Counted from the first letter of the stretch, positions 24,171 to 37,145 are shown. The stretch is DNA of 64,000 nt from Haliotis asinina (GCF_037392515.1 NC_090288.1:54359673-54423672); one strand, 5' to 3'. A program made the numbers and translations. The notes: generated by a model from the letters alone, not told the origin.

Positions 24171-25452
24171 CTTCGCTGTGTACCGATAATTGAAGCCAGA
24201 GAGTTACAAGATGCCGACTTGAAACTTTACTACAAACATATTTTCTTATGCTGACACTAATTACAAATATGTGACTAGAACTGAAGTAACAGAACAGGTG
24301 ACCTATGTTCTACGTGTAGGATCCGAGTTGTCACAACACTCAGCGAATGTAATCAGCTGTTGAAAATGAACCGAGCTCAATCTTTAATACTAAGCTGCCG
24401 CCATATTGTCTCCACTGGTCACGTGACAAAGCGAGACATACGTTCAGCGGTTTTTCGAGGAGTTTCCACTCCCCTCTCTATATAGGCTCCCTGGTTTGAA
24501 CGACGATTATCTTGTAGTCACCTATTGTATATGATACTAGTACTCATGACAGAAAAATGTTTCATTGTTTAAGGATTCTGTCATGAACGTGCATACAGTA
24601 GAACTGTAACTTGAAAACATGTTTCCGCTCAGTGGTTGCATGAGCACGAATAGTACACAATATGCTGTTTGTTTTGAGTGACCCAGTAATTAGTGACGAT
24701 TTTAGGTTGTACTGTTATTTTAATTGTCACTCCCCGTGAGCAGTTATGTCTCGTGCCAAATGCTATTCTGCAGAATCCATGAGCTGTAATTATTCCCTGC
24801 GAATCCATTGCTTGATTTGTTTCAACCTGTTGGTTTCAAAACCACGTGTTAGCGGGATGGATTAGACTTGAATTTGATAAAGTTTGTAGAAAAGTAACTA
24901 TGTAATTAACTGTTGTTAATGCCACGATGTGTTTGCATGCAAGTGTCAGTTCACTCATTGTATTGTAGTCGCATCATACTAGGCGAGGAAGTCCTGTCCG
25001 GATGTGTAGTGATGTAACCAAGGGAGTTGGGGTGAGTTTATTTACCTCAAATGGAACACTGTATAAAGTTTCCCATTATTTTTAATGTTATTTATTGTAT
25101 GTTATTAGTTAGATTAACTTGTGCAAAAGTGTTATATACCATGTGGCGTACCCTCTGGATCTCTTCTGTGTACTTGAAGTTATTGCAAGTGCTCTTAGTA
25201 CAGCTGGCTTTGTATGTGAACGATCCTTTATTCCATGCGAATGTTTACATTGAACCTGTATGCACTGTGCACGTTGCAAAATTAGATATTATGTGTGACA
25301 TATAAGTCTGATACTTTCATACATACGTGATTCTATTATCAGTGTGTAATATGGGATAATTATAAGATGTACAAGTTTCATCTGTGACGGACCATCCATG
25401 ATGTTACGATGTATATTGACGGACCCAGAGGACGGCTGTGTTCTACTTTTTA
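24171..25452. other. Intergenic, nothing recognised
   Basis: Unique sequence between the 210-bp satellite and a SINE-B. Short frames only. Confidence 0.5.
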
Positions 25453-25655
25453 CAGAAACAACTAACGGGATCGGATCGTCAGGTTCGCTGACTTGTCTGA
25501 TACATGTCGTATTCCAATCAACTCATGATGTTGATCGCTGGATTTTCTCATGATGTTGATCACTGGATTGCCTGGTCCAGACACGATTATTTACAGACCA
25601 CCACCTTACAGTTGGAATATTGTTGAGTGTGGTGTTAAACAACAAACCAACCAAC
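25453..25655 (+). mobile_element. SINE-B, old copy
   Basis: AACTAACGGGATCGGATCGT to GTTGGAATATTGTTGAGTGT. An internal CATGATGTTGATC stretch is duplicated. Confidence 0.75.
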
Positions 25656-26303
25656 ATTAGATATCCTTATCAAAATTGTACTGACAAGTCCATGCACACC
25701 TTGCATTACACGTGTGACTTCTTCAGTCAAACAGATGTTGTAAGGTCAACATGACCTTCTTTGCCCTGTCCTCAGTTCACCTTAACCTTGACCTTAACAG
25801 CGATCTCACCGGTCGGCGACACAATGGTGACCTTCTATTAGTTCTCGACCTCGGTTTCATAACCTATAAGACTAATCCTACACGGCTATATACCCGGAGG
25901 ATAACTTACAAAAGTGCCGATATCCCAAACTGGTCACCTAAGATAAAGAGGTGTCGTTGATGCAACATGAGTTCTAGTGTCAGACACGTACATCAAGAAT
26001 CGTGGGTCATGAACCGTTTAGCTGTTATGGCGTAATTGTTTTACAGTAAAATATGCTCTGTGTGTTGTCGGAAATAGAAACAAAAACTATGCAGAGCTCA
26101 AGACAAGGCGGGTATCTGTGTATTTCACTCAATAAAAATAAGATTTACTCAGTTACAAATCTGGGGGTACAAAAAAAGAATCACTTAAAACCCACTAGGT
26201 CTATAACACCTTGCGTACTTTACTCAAATAAGTAAATTCACTTGCGTTTGAATGCGTGGCACACAAACTCTACAATAGCATTAGCTAATGGTAAGCGATG
26301 CTT

Positions 26304-26318
26304 ATGTGTGTGTGTGTG

Positions 26319-26368
<50 letters not shown>
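26304..26368. repeat. (TG)n(TA)n microsatellite
   Basis: About 12 TG units followed by about 19 TA units. Confidence 0.97.
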
Positions 26369-26371
<3 letters not shown>

Positions 26372-26565
26372 ATATCCGAAGCTCCTTTTACTCAATACTT
26401 TTTACTAGTAGGAGAATACAAAATTACTCCTCAAAAAATGCAGTTACTCATACACAAGCATGGGAGGATATACCCGATTGCTTGACAAATTATCTGGAGC
26501 TGTGACTATGTATCCCTAACATGGCATATGCATATTGTAGCAAGGTATTGACATAGTACCCATGA

Positions 26566-26786
26566 AGATCCGGATTATCGGTCTTCGACCACCCATGCTT
26601 GATCAAGGTAACGAATGGGATTGGGTGATCAGGCTCGCCGACTTTGTACACACGTTATTGTATCCAAATTGAGTAAATCGATGCTCATGCTATTGATCAC
26701 TGGATTGTCTGGTACAGACTCGATTATTTACCCTCTGTTTAGCTGGAATAACGCGGCGTCCAACAACAGAGACACAAACTCAACCA
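26566..26786 (+). mobile_element. SINE-B, old copy
   Basis: CACCCATGCTTGATCAAGG to TAGCTGGAATAACGCGGCG, with GATCACTGGATTGTCTGGTA. Confidence 0.75.
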
Positions 26787-27265
26787 TGCACGAACCCGAC
26801 ATTTGAGCATGACATCTTATGTAGTTAGTGGGGATTGGTGAAGATGTAAGTTTTGTAACAAATGTGATTGTTGTGATTTACTGATGCATGCAGTAAACTT
26901 GGAATTGGAGCCGTTTTCGAACATAATAACCCATGTGATGTATAATGTGTTGTAATCTGGTAAGGTTTGCCTTGCAGAGTGAGTGGACTATTTCAGTTAT
27001 GTGTTCGGGTATATAATGCTTGGTGAAAATGTAACAAATGATTCGTTTCCTTTGGTAAAGTCATTGGTTGGAATGCTATACCTAGTTTATTTCCTCCCCC
27101 AGGAACATGTGATGTAGATGATCAGAGCCCCCTTCACAAAGCACTGTGGTGATCATAAGTCACTAAGGTTACCTTAGTGCAGAGTTAAAGAATAGGAGTT
27201 GAGGTTAAACTTAGTAAAGGGTGCTACGTAAAAGGATCACCAGGGCCGTAGTAAACTTTTCTTAA

Positions 27266-30200
27266 CCCCCTGGATGCCACAGGGACATATATGTCCTTCC
27301 TCTACATACCTCACTTGGAAGTCCAATAAAATTCTAAATATACCACGCATATATAAACATCTCACAGTTTTGAATTCTGCGGAAAATTCCCAGTTTCTTG
27401 GTACCATCCGCTATTACCTCAGACTAAGCTAAAGTGCTTAAAATCGCCTTTCAAAATAGGCTTCATCGTAAATGTCGCCATTTTTCAAACTGTACAAAAT
27501 CGAGATTCACAGCGTTATTTGCAGTATGTTTTGAAATGTGAAAATCGGATAATTACTGGGAGTAATGAATTTCAAAAATAGCATATTAATGATCACTGAT
27601 ATCAAGTTTTCATGTAACCAGGAATGATAATTCTGAAACGTCACCGATGTACCCAGAATCGGTTGGGATGTTTTCGAAAATACACTTACACGAACGCCGA
27701 AGTGCGCTTTCCGCCATATTGGTTAGTGTTTACAAAATCACGTTTCGAGAAGGCCGGTATTGAGAAGCCTATTACATCATGTATACTTCATAGTTAGCTA
27801 CGACAAGTGCATTATTGAATTCCCCAAGCATCTTAGAATCAAATTAGAAATGGTCTTTGTCACTAATACCAACTGTCTAGACAAAACGAAACGAAATATA
27901 CTTTGTATGAAAACGAACGCTGTGCTCGAAAGAAAGCGCTTGACTGAAATGTAAACAAAGAAAAATTCCAATTTTACACTGCCTAGCATTTTCGGAAATT
28001 TTCCAACATCCAGCTCTCTAATCATTGCTTACAATGGCTCAATACGCTTAGTATATTCAGGGGAAGAGTATCGTGGCAAAAAATAGCAAATTGAAAATAG
28101 ATACAATGAAATAATTTGGTAATTCATAAGAAACTGTCAAACTTTTAGTGCAGCGTGACGCCATGACTGACGCAAAATCACGCAGACAACGGTACTTATC
28201 GGCATTTCTGGCTTCTTCCGTCATTTACAATGTAAACGATAAGAACATATAACAATACACAGATAGTCAGAATAATTCTAATTACTTACATCTCACATTT
28301 ATATACAAAAGATCCCTGAATCAAGCAAAAAGTCGTCGCAAAATCCTGTGTACCCTTCTCAACGAAGCCGCCATTTTGAAAGAAATCGGTCATCGGTAGT
28401 GATGTCACACGTCAACATTGTTGCACATATTAGGCAATTTCTTTGAGGTGAAGGTCGGTTGAACAAGAGTAAACACAATTCCCATACCATTCCGATTGCA
28501 CTTTTAGTATTGTGATGTATATTTTGCGCATCGTTCAGATATTTTTTCATGAAATTGATTTCAGTATCTACATATATCCATGTTCAACACCATATCATGT
28601 GTGGATATAAGGTATCCGTTTTTATTCTTTGAAAGCTTTTGATTGTTTGAATAATATTTACATGGGAAATTGACTCAGTAAGTGTATTACACCACATTTT
28701 AAGCCTCTACACAAGTGTTGGAAGATCACACGTAGCCATTACTGCAACATATGCTTTAGTTCCCGTCATGTGCAATATTCAATACGATGGGACAAATATT
28801 GCAGTTTCATATGAACAGGTTAATAAACAGCGATTTACTTCCAACTTATAAGTAAAACGGATAATATTAATGAAAATGATTTGTACATTTTATCAAATGT
28901 AGGGGCACACATACTACTATTTAAAGGAATTGTCTTGTTCATTGTATTGGTTTGTGTCGTTTTTATAGACAAAACTGTTATGAATATTAATTGACCAGGT
29001 GCGAGTTTGTCAAAACGTTTCATGATTCATTATCATTGTTTTTCGATAATAAAGTCAATTCAAATGCGATTAAAATATATCTGATGGCAGAATGTCTAAC
29101 TCAAACAATATTTATACGGAAATTGTTAAAAATATATAAATCAGGTCAAGTCTTAATTTGGACAAGCCTTACGTCCATTTTCTAATACTTCTTTACTGAA
29201 AAAGCGATCTCTTTGTACTTTTCATTGCATACTTATGAAGGGAATTGATTTCATAATCATGAGAAGAAAAGTCTTTTTCCTAAATGAATACTCAATGAAT
29301 ATTCAGGTGTTGTGAAATTTTCATTTACGCTAAATTGATGCTAGACAGGTGCGCGTGTTGCTCACAATAAGATATGTAGTAAAACCGTGTAAATGTGGAT
29401 ATAATCAGGACACTATTTCATTGATAAAACCATTCATTTCATATTTTGGCTAAAAAGTGTTGAATTCTGACACAGAAGCCGAGATCTTTTACACATTGAG
29501 TAGAAATTAGGTTAGATATATCCTAATCAGCAACCAGAGTAGAATTTTTCTGACGTCACAAAATGCACAAAACATGCCGTGACGTCAACTAAAATGTCGC
29601 ATTATCTTCAGTTATTTCATTACGTTTGAATATGTGGCTGTTACTCCGTTAATAATGATGGAAAATTAATAAAAATACATATACACAAACAGGAGAATAT
29701 GGGAATCTAAGAACTAAAATATGTATCGGATAGGGACATCCAAATCGCTATTGCCTTCTTTTTGATGTAGTACACTTGCATCTTTTCTTACAAATTGTGA
29801 AACTACCAGAAGGTATCCTCTCACATTGGGGACATTTGTATTGGAATAGTTTGGTTCACTGTGAACAAAACATCACGAAAATATACTGTCCATATCCACA
29901 GCAAATTCTCTCCATGTGATCGGAGTTACATTGACCTAATGTAAACCATAGCTGAGTTATGCCCCCTTACCTTTATACGTGCATGACCTCTCTGTCGACG
30001 TTTGACGTCATAGTAGAAAATCGATTTTTGACAGTTATTGCGGGTCATTTTTGATTTTGTGAGTAGGACGTTATGCATTAGCACATTCATCCATTTCATA
30101 TACACTTATGTCGTTCAGATATCAAGCTGTATTTTCTTCGCTCACACTTTCCGTAAAGATGCCAAATTAAAAAAATCGTAGCAGAGTGCTTTTATTGGTG

Positions 30201-30473
30201 CACGATAAAAAACTGAGAAATTTACTGTTTTTGAACACACACAAAAGTTTTGGACAACTTTTAGCAGTGTCTATTTCTCAAACCCCTGAGGTAGTCGCAA
30301 TTATATTTATACCAACGGATAGGAAATTAAATATTCTACATGTCTGTGCAATTTCATAGCCGTACGCAGATCCAGGACCACGCGAGCGCAAATCTCGCAC
30401 AACGTTCACTTTTCAAACCTTATGAAAATGTGCGCCTGAAAAAAAACTCGGCATAAAGGGGGCACTGCCAACG
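27266..30473. mobile_element. TTAA-flanked block, possibly a piggyBac-like non-autonomous element
   Basis: TTAA lies at 27262-27265 followed by CCCCCTGGATGCCACAGGG, and at 30474-30477 preceded by GGGGGCACTGCCAACG. TTAA targets with C-rich, ATGCC-containing ends are a piggyBac trait. The 3.2-kb interior is AT-rich without a transposase. The ends match each other only loosely, so this is a weak call. Confidence 0.25.
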
Positions 30474-30889
30474 TTAAGTAATCTGTAGTCTCGGTGAAAC
30501 AAAGTCAGGGCCTGAAGACATTCAAGGGTTTAATCCTTTGAGTAGTTAAGACACCTTCAGGTCTGACCACAATTCCGGGCATCTCTGGGTGTGATCCAGG
30601 AGGTAAACTGGGAAGGCTTTTAAGGTCCTCTTTGGTGCAGTTCAGAGTTGATAAACTCTACTGTACCAACGGCATCACTTTCCTCGGCGTGAACAACCCT
30701 CTTCCACCTTTCAAGGCGGCCACACCTGAAGATTCTTGGCGTTTACTTAACTTATTTTGACGAAAGAGTAAACTTTCTTAGGATTACTGTGAATATCCGG
30801 ATTGATGATGTCGGTCCCAGTGTTATTCGCTTCACTGATATACTGAGATTGACCAGTCAGAACACAGCTTATCAAATCGCGAAACTGGC

Positions 30890-31013
30890 CAGGTATTCTC
30901 GAAACGTTCGTAGCCCTAAGAATTCTTAACTTTGATCGTAGCTAATGTGTTAAGAATGGGCTTAAGAAGTTCGTAGGGCTACGAACGTTTCGAGAATAGC
31001 TAGCCGGAACACT
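30890..31013. mobile_element. Palindromic foldback element, family P3
   Basis: Inverted arms: TATTCTCGAAACGTTCGTAG at the left and its reverse complement at the right end, enclosing TTCTTAAC/GTTAAGAA. A second copy with a longer loop lies at 43868-44058. Confidence 0.75.
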
Positions 31014-31304
31014 CGCACATAACTTTTGAACTTTTACCAATGCAAAGGGTTGTACCCGAACGATTCCGAATGCCATTATCCCTACGATCGCCTCCGGGTG
31101 GTGCACATGGAGCAAGCCACAACAGTGAGTACACAGTCGCGGAAAACAGCATTTTTTGGCAATATTAAATGAGCATTGGAATACTAGCTAATGTTAACCA
31201 TGTCAACGGAAACCAGAAAACGTATATACTGCAGGTATATCAGTGTTATACGCGGATTTCCGTTTGTTGAGCGAAGTGTCAGTGAAGTGTAATTTGTAAC
31301 TCAC

Positions 31305-31433
31305 ACTGAACCGTTTCAAAAACCTCTCATAAGACTAAGACCTCGTAACCTTTCTCGTAGCATTCGTACGTCCTGTGTTACAGTGCAGATCGAGATCGTA
31401 GACCTATGAGAGCTTTGTGAAACAGGACCCTGG
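31305..31433. mobile_element. Palindromic foldback element, family P2
   Basis: Left arm CCGTTTCAAAAACCTCTCAT, right arm ATGAGAGCTTTGTGAAACAGG. Degenerate relative of the copies at 56872-57216. Confidence 0.7.
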
Positions 31434-31599
31434 TGGTAGTTTTCATCTGTGGATTTGTGTGCCTGGAACGAGTCAACTTGTGGGGTACATTATCTTCAGA
31501 AGGTTTGTGAGGAAAACTTCCCACAAAGCATTAACTTGAGTTAAAGTGATAACCCAAAATCTTCTAACGCAGAATGTGATGTCATCATGAAAGAATGTA

Positions 31600-31990
31600 C
31601 TGTCGGCGTTTTTCATAAACAGGTGGCACGTCGTGTAGGCTCGAGACGTTCCGCCAGTGCATTTGAGTCAACGATGATTTCATGACCCCCTACATCGGGA
31701 ATAGCCAGGCATTTGGTTACAGTTGACGGGTTACTAGTGAAGAAGACATCAAGAACATTCTCACCACGTTTTGGCGAGGATATCATCTGTTCAAGACCAC
31801 AGGTAGATTCGAGATCTAAGTCCACCTCATTAACATCATTGGGATGCTGGTTCCTGGTCACTGAAAGGGAGGGCCTGATGCTACCAGGAAGGTTCCAGTC
31901 GCCCACTATCAAGTAGATACTATTGGGATGATTAGACAGTAGGTCACTGATTTCCTTTGCTGTGATTGCGGAGTGTTGATAGTCCAACAT
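31600..31990 (-). pseudogene. LINE endonuclease fragment (non-LTR retrotransposon)
   Basis: The minus-strand frame 31990-31613 contains YLIVGDWNLPG, then GLEQMISSPKRGENVLDVFF and TSNPSTV. This is the C-terminal half of the exonuclease/endonuclease/phosphatase-type endonuclease of CR1/L2/Jockey-like LINEs. The usual SDH triad is replaced by GGH (VGGHEIIV). The frame stops at 31613, and LFMKNADSTFF continues the similarity just beyond in another frame. No reverse transcriptase follows, so it is a truncated, inactive piece. Confidence 0.8.
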
Positions 31991-31999
31991 ATTCGAGGC

Positions 32000-33084
32000 C
32001 TGTACAAAGCTGAGACTAGGACAGATGCAATACCTTTAAGGCTAACCTTGACACATATGAGTTCAGAATTTTTGCTGCAGAGGACAGGTGAAATAATTAG
32101 AGTGTTCTTGGTAGCTACGAGTACTTATCCATGACAATCCGTTGCCCTGTCACGACGGACGCCCTTCGGAAGAATGAACGCCATAGCGAAGCTGAGTTTC
32201 TGTACTGTCGAGATTGCAGCTTCCAGTAAGTGTTTCCACCTCCGGCGCTTTATTCTTAATACTGTGGAAGCTGATGACTTAGGCTCTCACATAGTAATGG
32301 TTATGTCCAGGTGGTGATTTGTCATTTCTCGTACCGCCGTTAGACGGGGAAGATGTGACATGGGGGTCACCAGTAGATACGTCGTGTCGTATGGGTAATA
32401 ACACACATGAGCCATTAGGGCTATGGTTTTCGCTACAGCTGTCACGCGGTTATTGTTCTCACATGAAGATGTAAATAAGGAGTGACTGGAGGCATCACAT
32501 TGAGTGGAGAACCAACTCGATTAGACTGGATGGCTGTCCAAAAGGTCGACTTTAGACGAAGTGCCTAATTTGTAATGGTTCACTTAATGACCTACAGGAT
32601 TAATATAATCTGCAAGCAAAAATGTCTTCGTTACAACCTGATTGCCCCAACTTTTAAATGTTTCTGAAAGAGGTTACAGTGTTCGGTATCCTGTTGCAGA
32701 GCAGGGATCATTAGCTTTGGCGTGGTTGCCGGTATAATTATAATCAAGCCCTTTTCATTAACACATCACTGAGCTGAGCGTACACCAGTGTGTCAACGTC
32801 GTGTCGAATGGAGGAGAGTCGGCTCAGGACAAGAAAAGAATCACAGTGTATAGCGGGGGTTGGAAAATAGTTATGACATTTCCAATGGCTGCTATGTGAA
32901 ACTGACACAGTGGATGTTTTTTTAATAAATAAAGAAAAAATAAACTTCAACATTTGTTACGCGTATTTTTGTGAGGGACAGAAAAACATTCTAAGTGTAA
33001 TGTGGGTTCCTCGACAAAATGTAAAGTCCTATGCCCACTCTCATCAATAATCTCACCCGCATTATAAATTACTGTACGTAAAGT
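32000..33084. other. Intergenic, nothing recognised
   Basis: No coding or repeat signature seen. Confidence 0.45.
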
Positions 33085-33410
33085 GCACTAGGGCAACAAA
33101 TATTAGACTGGCGTCTTCACATTGTGTGAAGCTGCAGTCCGTAAAGTACATTAGGGCAGCAGTTAATGGACTGGCGTCTTCACATTGTGTGAAGCTGCAG
33201 TCTGTTAAGTACATTAGGGCAGCAGTTGCTGGACTGGCGTCTTCACATTGTGTGAAGCTGTAGTCCGTAAAGTACATTAGGGCAGCAGTTAATGGACTGG
33301 CGTCTTCACATTGTGTGAAACTGCAGTCTGTAAAGTACATTAGGGCAGCAATTGATGGACTGGCGTCTTCACATTGTGTGGAACTGCAGTCCGTAAAGTG
33401 CATTAGGGTT
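33085..33410. repeat. 63-bp tandem repeat, about 5 units
   Basis: CTGGCGTCTTCACATTGTGT recurs at 33108, 33171, 33234 and on at 63-bp steps. Because 63 is a multiple of three it gives a 21-aa repeated open frame (FTQCEDASP) on the minus strand, which I do not regard as a gene. Confidence 0.92.
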
Positions 33411-34604
33411 GGTGTTGCAATTGCTGGACTGTCTTCTCTGTGTGTGGAACATGATAATCAGAGTTGGGTTGTTTTAAATGACTGATGATTGATAGCCTAT
33501 AAAGTTCCCGTCCTCTACACAATTTAACATAACTAGGCGGTATTCTGCAGAAAATACTCGAAAGCAAGTTATGCCCTGTCGCAACATCAGTACTTGATTG
33601 AACATTAACAACGCAGATATTAGTCGACGTGTGGAAGCATGTGGACACCGGTTTCGTTAAAGACCGCCCAAGACCAGTAAGAACCAGGTGGCAGTAATTG
33701 TGATGGCATGTTGTCCAAATTCGTCTGGCTAGAGGCAGTCCCATGACCCAAGAACTGCGCCAGAGTGGGAGCCACACTTGATCGTCAACTGTGATCCGCA
33801 TACCAACAATCGTTTTTAACGTTCGGACTGTTGACGTAGTCATGGTAACGATACTATCCACCATTGTTGATATTCACATGTTTGTGCAATATATTAATCT
33901 CAGACGTCAAGTAAATTGTCACATGTCACATTACATATTGTTTTTGGTTTTTTCTTTTTCTCAGAGCCAATTATGTTAAAGTTACAACATTGGGTTTTAA
34001 AGCATGTGCAACAGTATGTAGAGTTTCCGTTCAAAGTAGGTGATGCTTGCTCATTTGTACATAGATACTGTGTGGACACTGAGTCTCCTGAAGTTATTAG
34101 ACTGACCTGCCACCATCACAAGTCTGTCGGAATGTTGTAGATCTTCGGTAAGTGTATTTCTAGAAAGACTGAAATATACAGAATGCTGTTGCATCCTACA
34201 AAGCCAAGTGTTCGACCAAAGCGTACCCACAATATGATTTATATATCATAACCCTGGTGTTGACATAACTCCTATATCAGGGATACACATACTCACTTAA
34301 CCTTGTTTCTGCACACTTACAAAACCCTGCAGGTCTTGAAATGAAGGCCGAGGCTCGTACAGATGCTTTATGACAAAATGACTCGATAATAAACTGTAAG
34401 GGATTCCACACGTCGAGAAAAACAACACAGTGATGAAAAATATGGAGTCAAAGTAGGAATGACCTCTTCCAACGGAAGCACCTGCCACGTGACACACTTT
34501 TCAGTGACATAGTAAACGTTTCTGGCTCTCATTTCCACGCTTTAGATTGTCCACATTTTTTCGTACAATACCCTTGAAATTGCTAATGCGGAAGAATTGA
34601 TCTT
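33411..34604. other. Intergenic, possibly old transposon debris
   Basis: A 153-codon minus-strand frame (33864-33403) has no recognisable domain. The plus strand near 33650-33800 has faint Tc1-like phrasing (KDRPRPVRTR) that is too weak to call. Confidence 0.3.
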
Positions 34605-35054
34605 CAGACACCTAAGCTTGGAGTAAGAGGCGATTTACGGAATCGGGTGGCCAGACTCGCAGAATTTCTTGACACATGTCATAGTATCCAATTGCCCAAT
34701 TGCGTAGAGTGAGTGAGTGAGTTTAGTTTAACGCCGCACTCAGCAATATTCCAGCTATATGGCGGCGGTCTGTAAATAATCGAGTCTGGATCAGATCAGA
34801 TCTGGGAACCGATGACATGTGTCAACCAAGTCAGTAAGCCTGACCACCCGATCCCGTTAGTCGCCTCTTACGACAATCGTAGTCGCATTTTATGGCAAGC
34901 ACGGGTTGTTGAAGGCCTATTGTACCCAGGGACCTTCACGGGTCCCAGCTGCGTAGAAAACTCAAGATGTTAATTACTGGATTGCCTGGTCTAGACTCGA
35001 TTGTTTACTACGAGAATATTTGCCGGGTGCGGCGTAAGACAACAAACAAACACT
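34605..35054 (+). mobile_element. SINE-B interrupted by a second SINE-B
   Basis: The outer copy is 34605-34708 plus 34958-35054: GTAAGAGGCGATTTACGG to CTGGATTGCCTGGTCTAGAC. It is split by the minus-strand copy at 34709-34949. Confidence 0.85.
34709..34949 (-). mobile_element. SINE-B, full length, nested insertion with 8-bp duplication
   Basis: Runs from its (GTGA)n tail at 34709 to GGGACCTTCACGGGTCCCAG at 34949. TGCGTAGA flanks both sides (34701-34708 and 34950-34957), a clean target-site duplication. Confidence 0.92.
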
Positions 35055-35544
35055 AATGCCAAAAGACGTACGGAAGTATAATGGTTTACGTATGGTTAAA
35101 CAATATTCCATTACTATCACGGCTTGTCAGTCTAATGAGTAGGGCAATAGCGATGCTTCGAAATATCGATGGATTGCCATCGTTGAGTCTCCGATAGCAA
35201 TTAATCGATAGTAAAAAACGAAAATCTATCGATGCATCGACTGTATGAGTGACCATCAATAGTTTAGCAACTGACTTCCGTTGACAACTGCGCAGCGAAA
35301 AATACATGAAGTGCCAGATTCGTTCACTTTGATTTTGAGTTATCCATCCGTGTTACCTGTTAACTGTTTACTTGATGTGGGTTTCAAGTTTCTTATCAGT
35401 TATTTGAAAAGACAGAAACTACTTCAGCTTGTTTCAATGTCATATATAATATACATTCATTTGGTACATGACTTCCAGTGAGACTATTTAAGGAGAAAGA
35501 GACCATTGTAATGGTACTGCAACAGTTGGTCGCAATATTTTGCA

Positions 35545-35822
35545 ATTAACTATCGCTGTCGCAAGAGTATATTGCAATAGGCTATCGCTGTTGCAAGATT
35601 ATATTGCAATAGGCTATCGCCGTTGGAAGAGTATATTGCAATAGGCTATCGCTGTCGCAAGAGTATATTGCAATTGGCTATCGCTGTCGCAAGAGTATAT
35701 TGCAATAGGCTATCGCTGTTGCAAGAGTATATTGCAATAGGCTATCGCTGTTGCAAGAGTATATTGCAATAGGCTATCGCTGTTGCAAGAGTATATTGCA
35801 ATAGGCTATCGCTGTTACAATA
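35545..35822. repeat. 32-bp tandem repeat, about 9 units
   Basis: The unit contains GGCTATCGCTGTTGCAAGAG and then TATATTGCAATA. Exact 32-bp spacing (35551, 35583 and on). Confidence 0.95.
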
Positions 35823-36022
35823 GTTGTTTCCCCACAAGGTCCCCCCTACTACCGAGGGAGGAACGCCGAATGTGATGGTGATCTCACACGGTTACAACTT
35901 TGCTGTATCAGCCTATCGTTAATGCTGAAAAACCTACAAAGATAATCGAGATTCGAACCCATGAGAAGAAGTTCCTGGCGTAAAAAGGGGCCGCCTGGGC
36001 TGCCTTTATCGTCCATCTTAGA

Positions 36023-36275
36023 CTGCATAAAATTGTTTCTAGGACACACGTTTTGTCAGAAGTGACGAGGGTGGTAAGACTTTTTTAAAAACAAATTGAT
36101 ATAAAAACTGTGACGAACACATTTTCTCTCTCAGAAATACAGCTTGGAGACATTAGTGAGTTGTTAGCGATTTGTTGATTCAGTCATACTCGTTCTTACA
36201 GACACTCATTCTCATAGAGGACAAACGGATGATCGGGACGCGGGCAAAGTCAAAATTATTTTCTGAAATGGCAAT
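36023..36275 (+). repeat. Dispersed repeat, copy 2
   Basis: Partner of 22542-22800, 13.5 kb away in direct orientation, about 75% similar by eye. No coding signal. Confidence 0.75.
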
Positions 36276-36865
36276 AAAAAATAGTTACGCGTATAAATAA
36301 TGGTGACGCGCCGATGCCCGAGAAACATTTCACCTTTTTATTTAGCCTTATAGAAGTAGTAACTGATGTGTCAAATATCACCGACATTGGTCACATATTT
36401 GAAAGCAAGAACATTTGAGACGATTGCGTTTGCTTCGCTCCTCACCACAGCACTTCCTTTGTTCGGTATAAGCTATTGCATGGGTAACCAGCAATACGAT
36501 CATGTGCGTCACTACTGGGTATTTGATATAGAGACCAGTGACCCCCAAAGAGGATAAACTTCCACCATTGATGAATGCACAGTGTTCGTATGGCAGCAAA
36601 GCTATAAATCTGAAACAGTGGTTGAATTGAGAGGGTGCAGAGTGTCAGATTTATCACTCTTGAAATGGTGTCCTCTTAACACTATGTTTGCGGTAACATT
36701 GACCATATCTGTATTACTTTGTGAATCATATTATAATGATTTCATTCTTTCGCATCTGAAGAGAAAGCCAGAACGTTCTGCTGCCATCAATACCATATAC
36801 TACCCAAAATAGTTTGGAAACACTTGATTCCCTTCCTTGCTGTAGTTAATCTGTAGTGACTTTTA

Positions 36866-36978
36866 GTTTTTACGCCACGTTTAGCTACATTCCAGCAATA
36901 CCACTGCGGAGGACACCAGAAATATGGTTAATATTTTGTACCCATGTCCGAAATCAAACCAACATCTTCGACGTGATA
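36866..36978 (-). mobile_element. SINE-A, first of three abutting copies
   Basis: Tail TTTTTACGCCACGTTTAGCT at the left; body GGACACCAGAAATATGG. It meets the next, opposite copy with no spacer. Confidence 0.8.
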
Positions 36979-37145
36979 TGGGCGGTGGGGTATCCTAGTG
37001 GTTAAGGCATTCGCCCGCCGAAGACCCTGGTTCAATTCCCCACATGAGCACAATATGTAATGTCCCATTGCTGGTGTCCCCCGAAGTGATATTGCTGGAA
37101 TATTGCTAAAAGCGGCGTAAAAATAAACTCACTCGCTAGCTCACT
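36979..37145 (+). mobile_element. SINE-A, second of three abutting copies, well preserved
   Basis: GCGGTGGGGTATCCTAGTGG head, CTGGTTCAATTCCCC B box, and the intact tail GCTAAAAGCGGCGTAAAAA. Confidence 0.88.

Noticed and set aside
33062-33403. 113-codon frame with a 21-residue Cys repeat
   Set aside because: Direct consequence of the 63-bp tandem repeat; no start context or conserved family.
33403-33864. Tc1-like transposase remnant
   Set aside because: Similarity is limited to a few residues in shifting frames; cannot be separated from chance.
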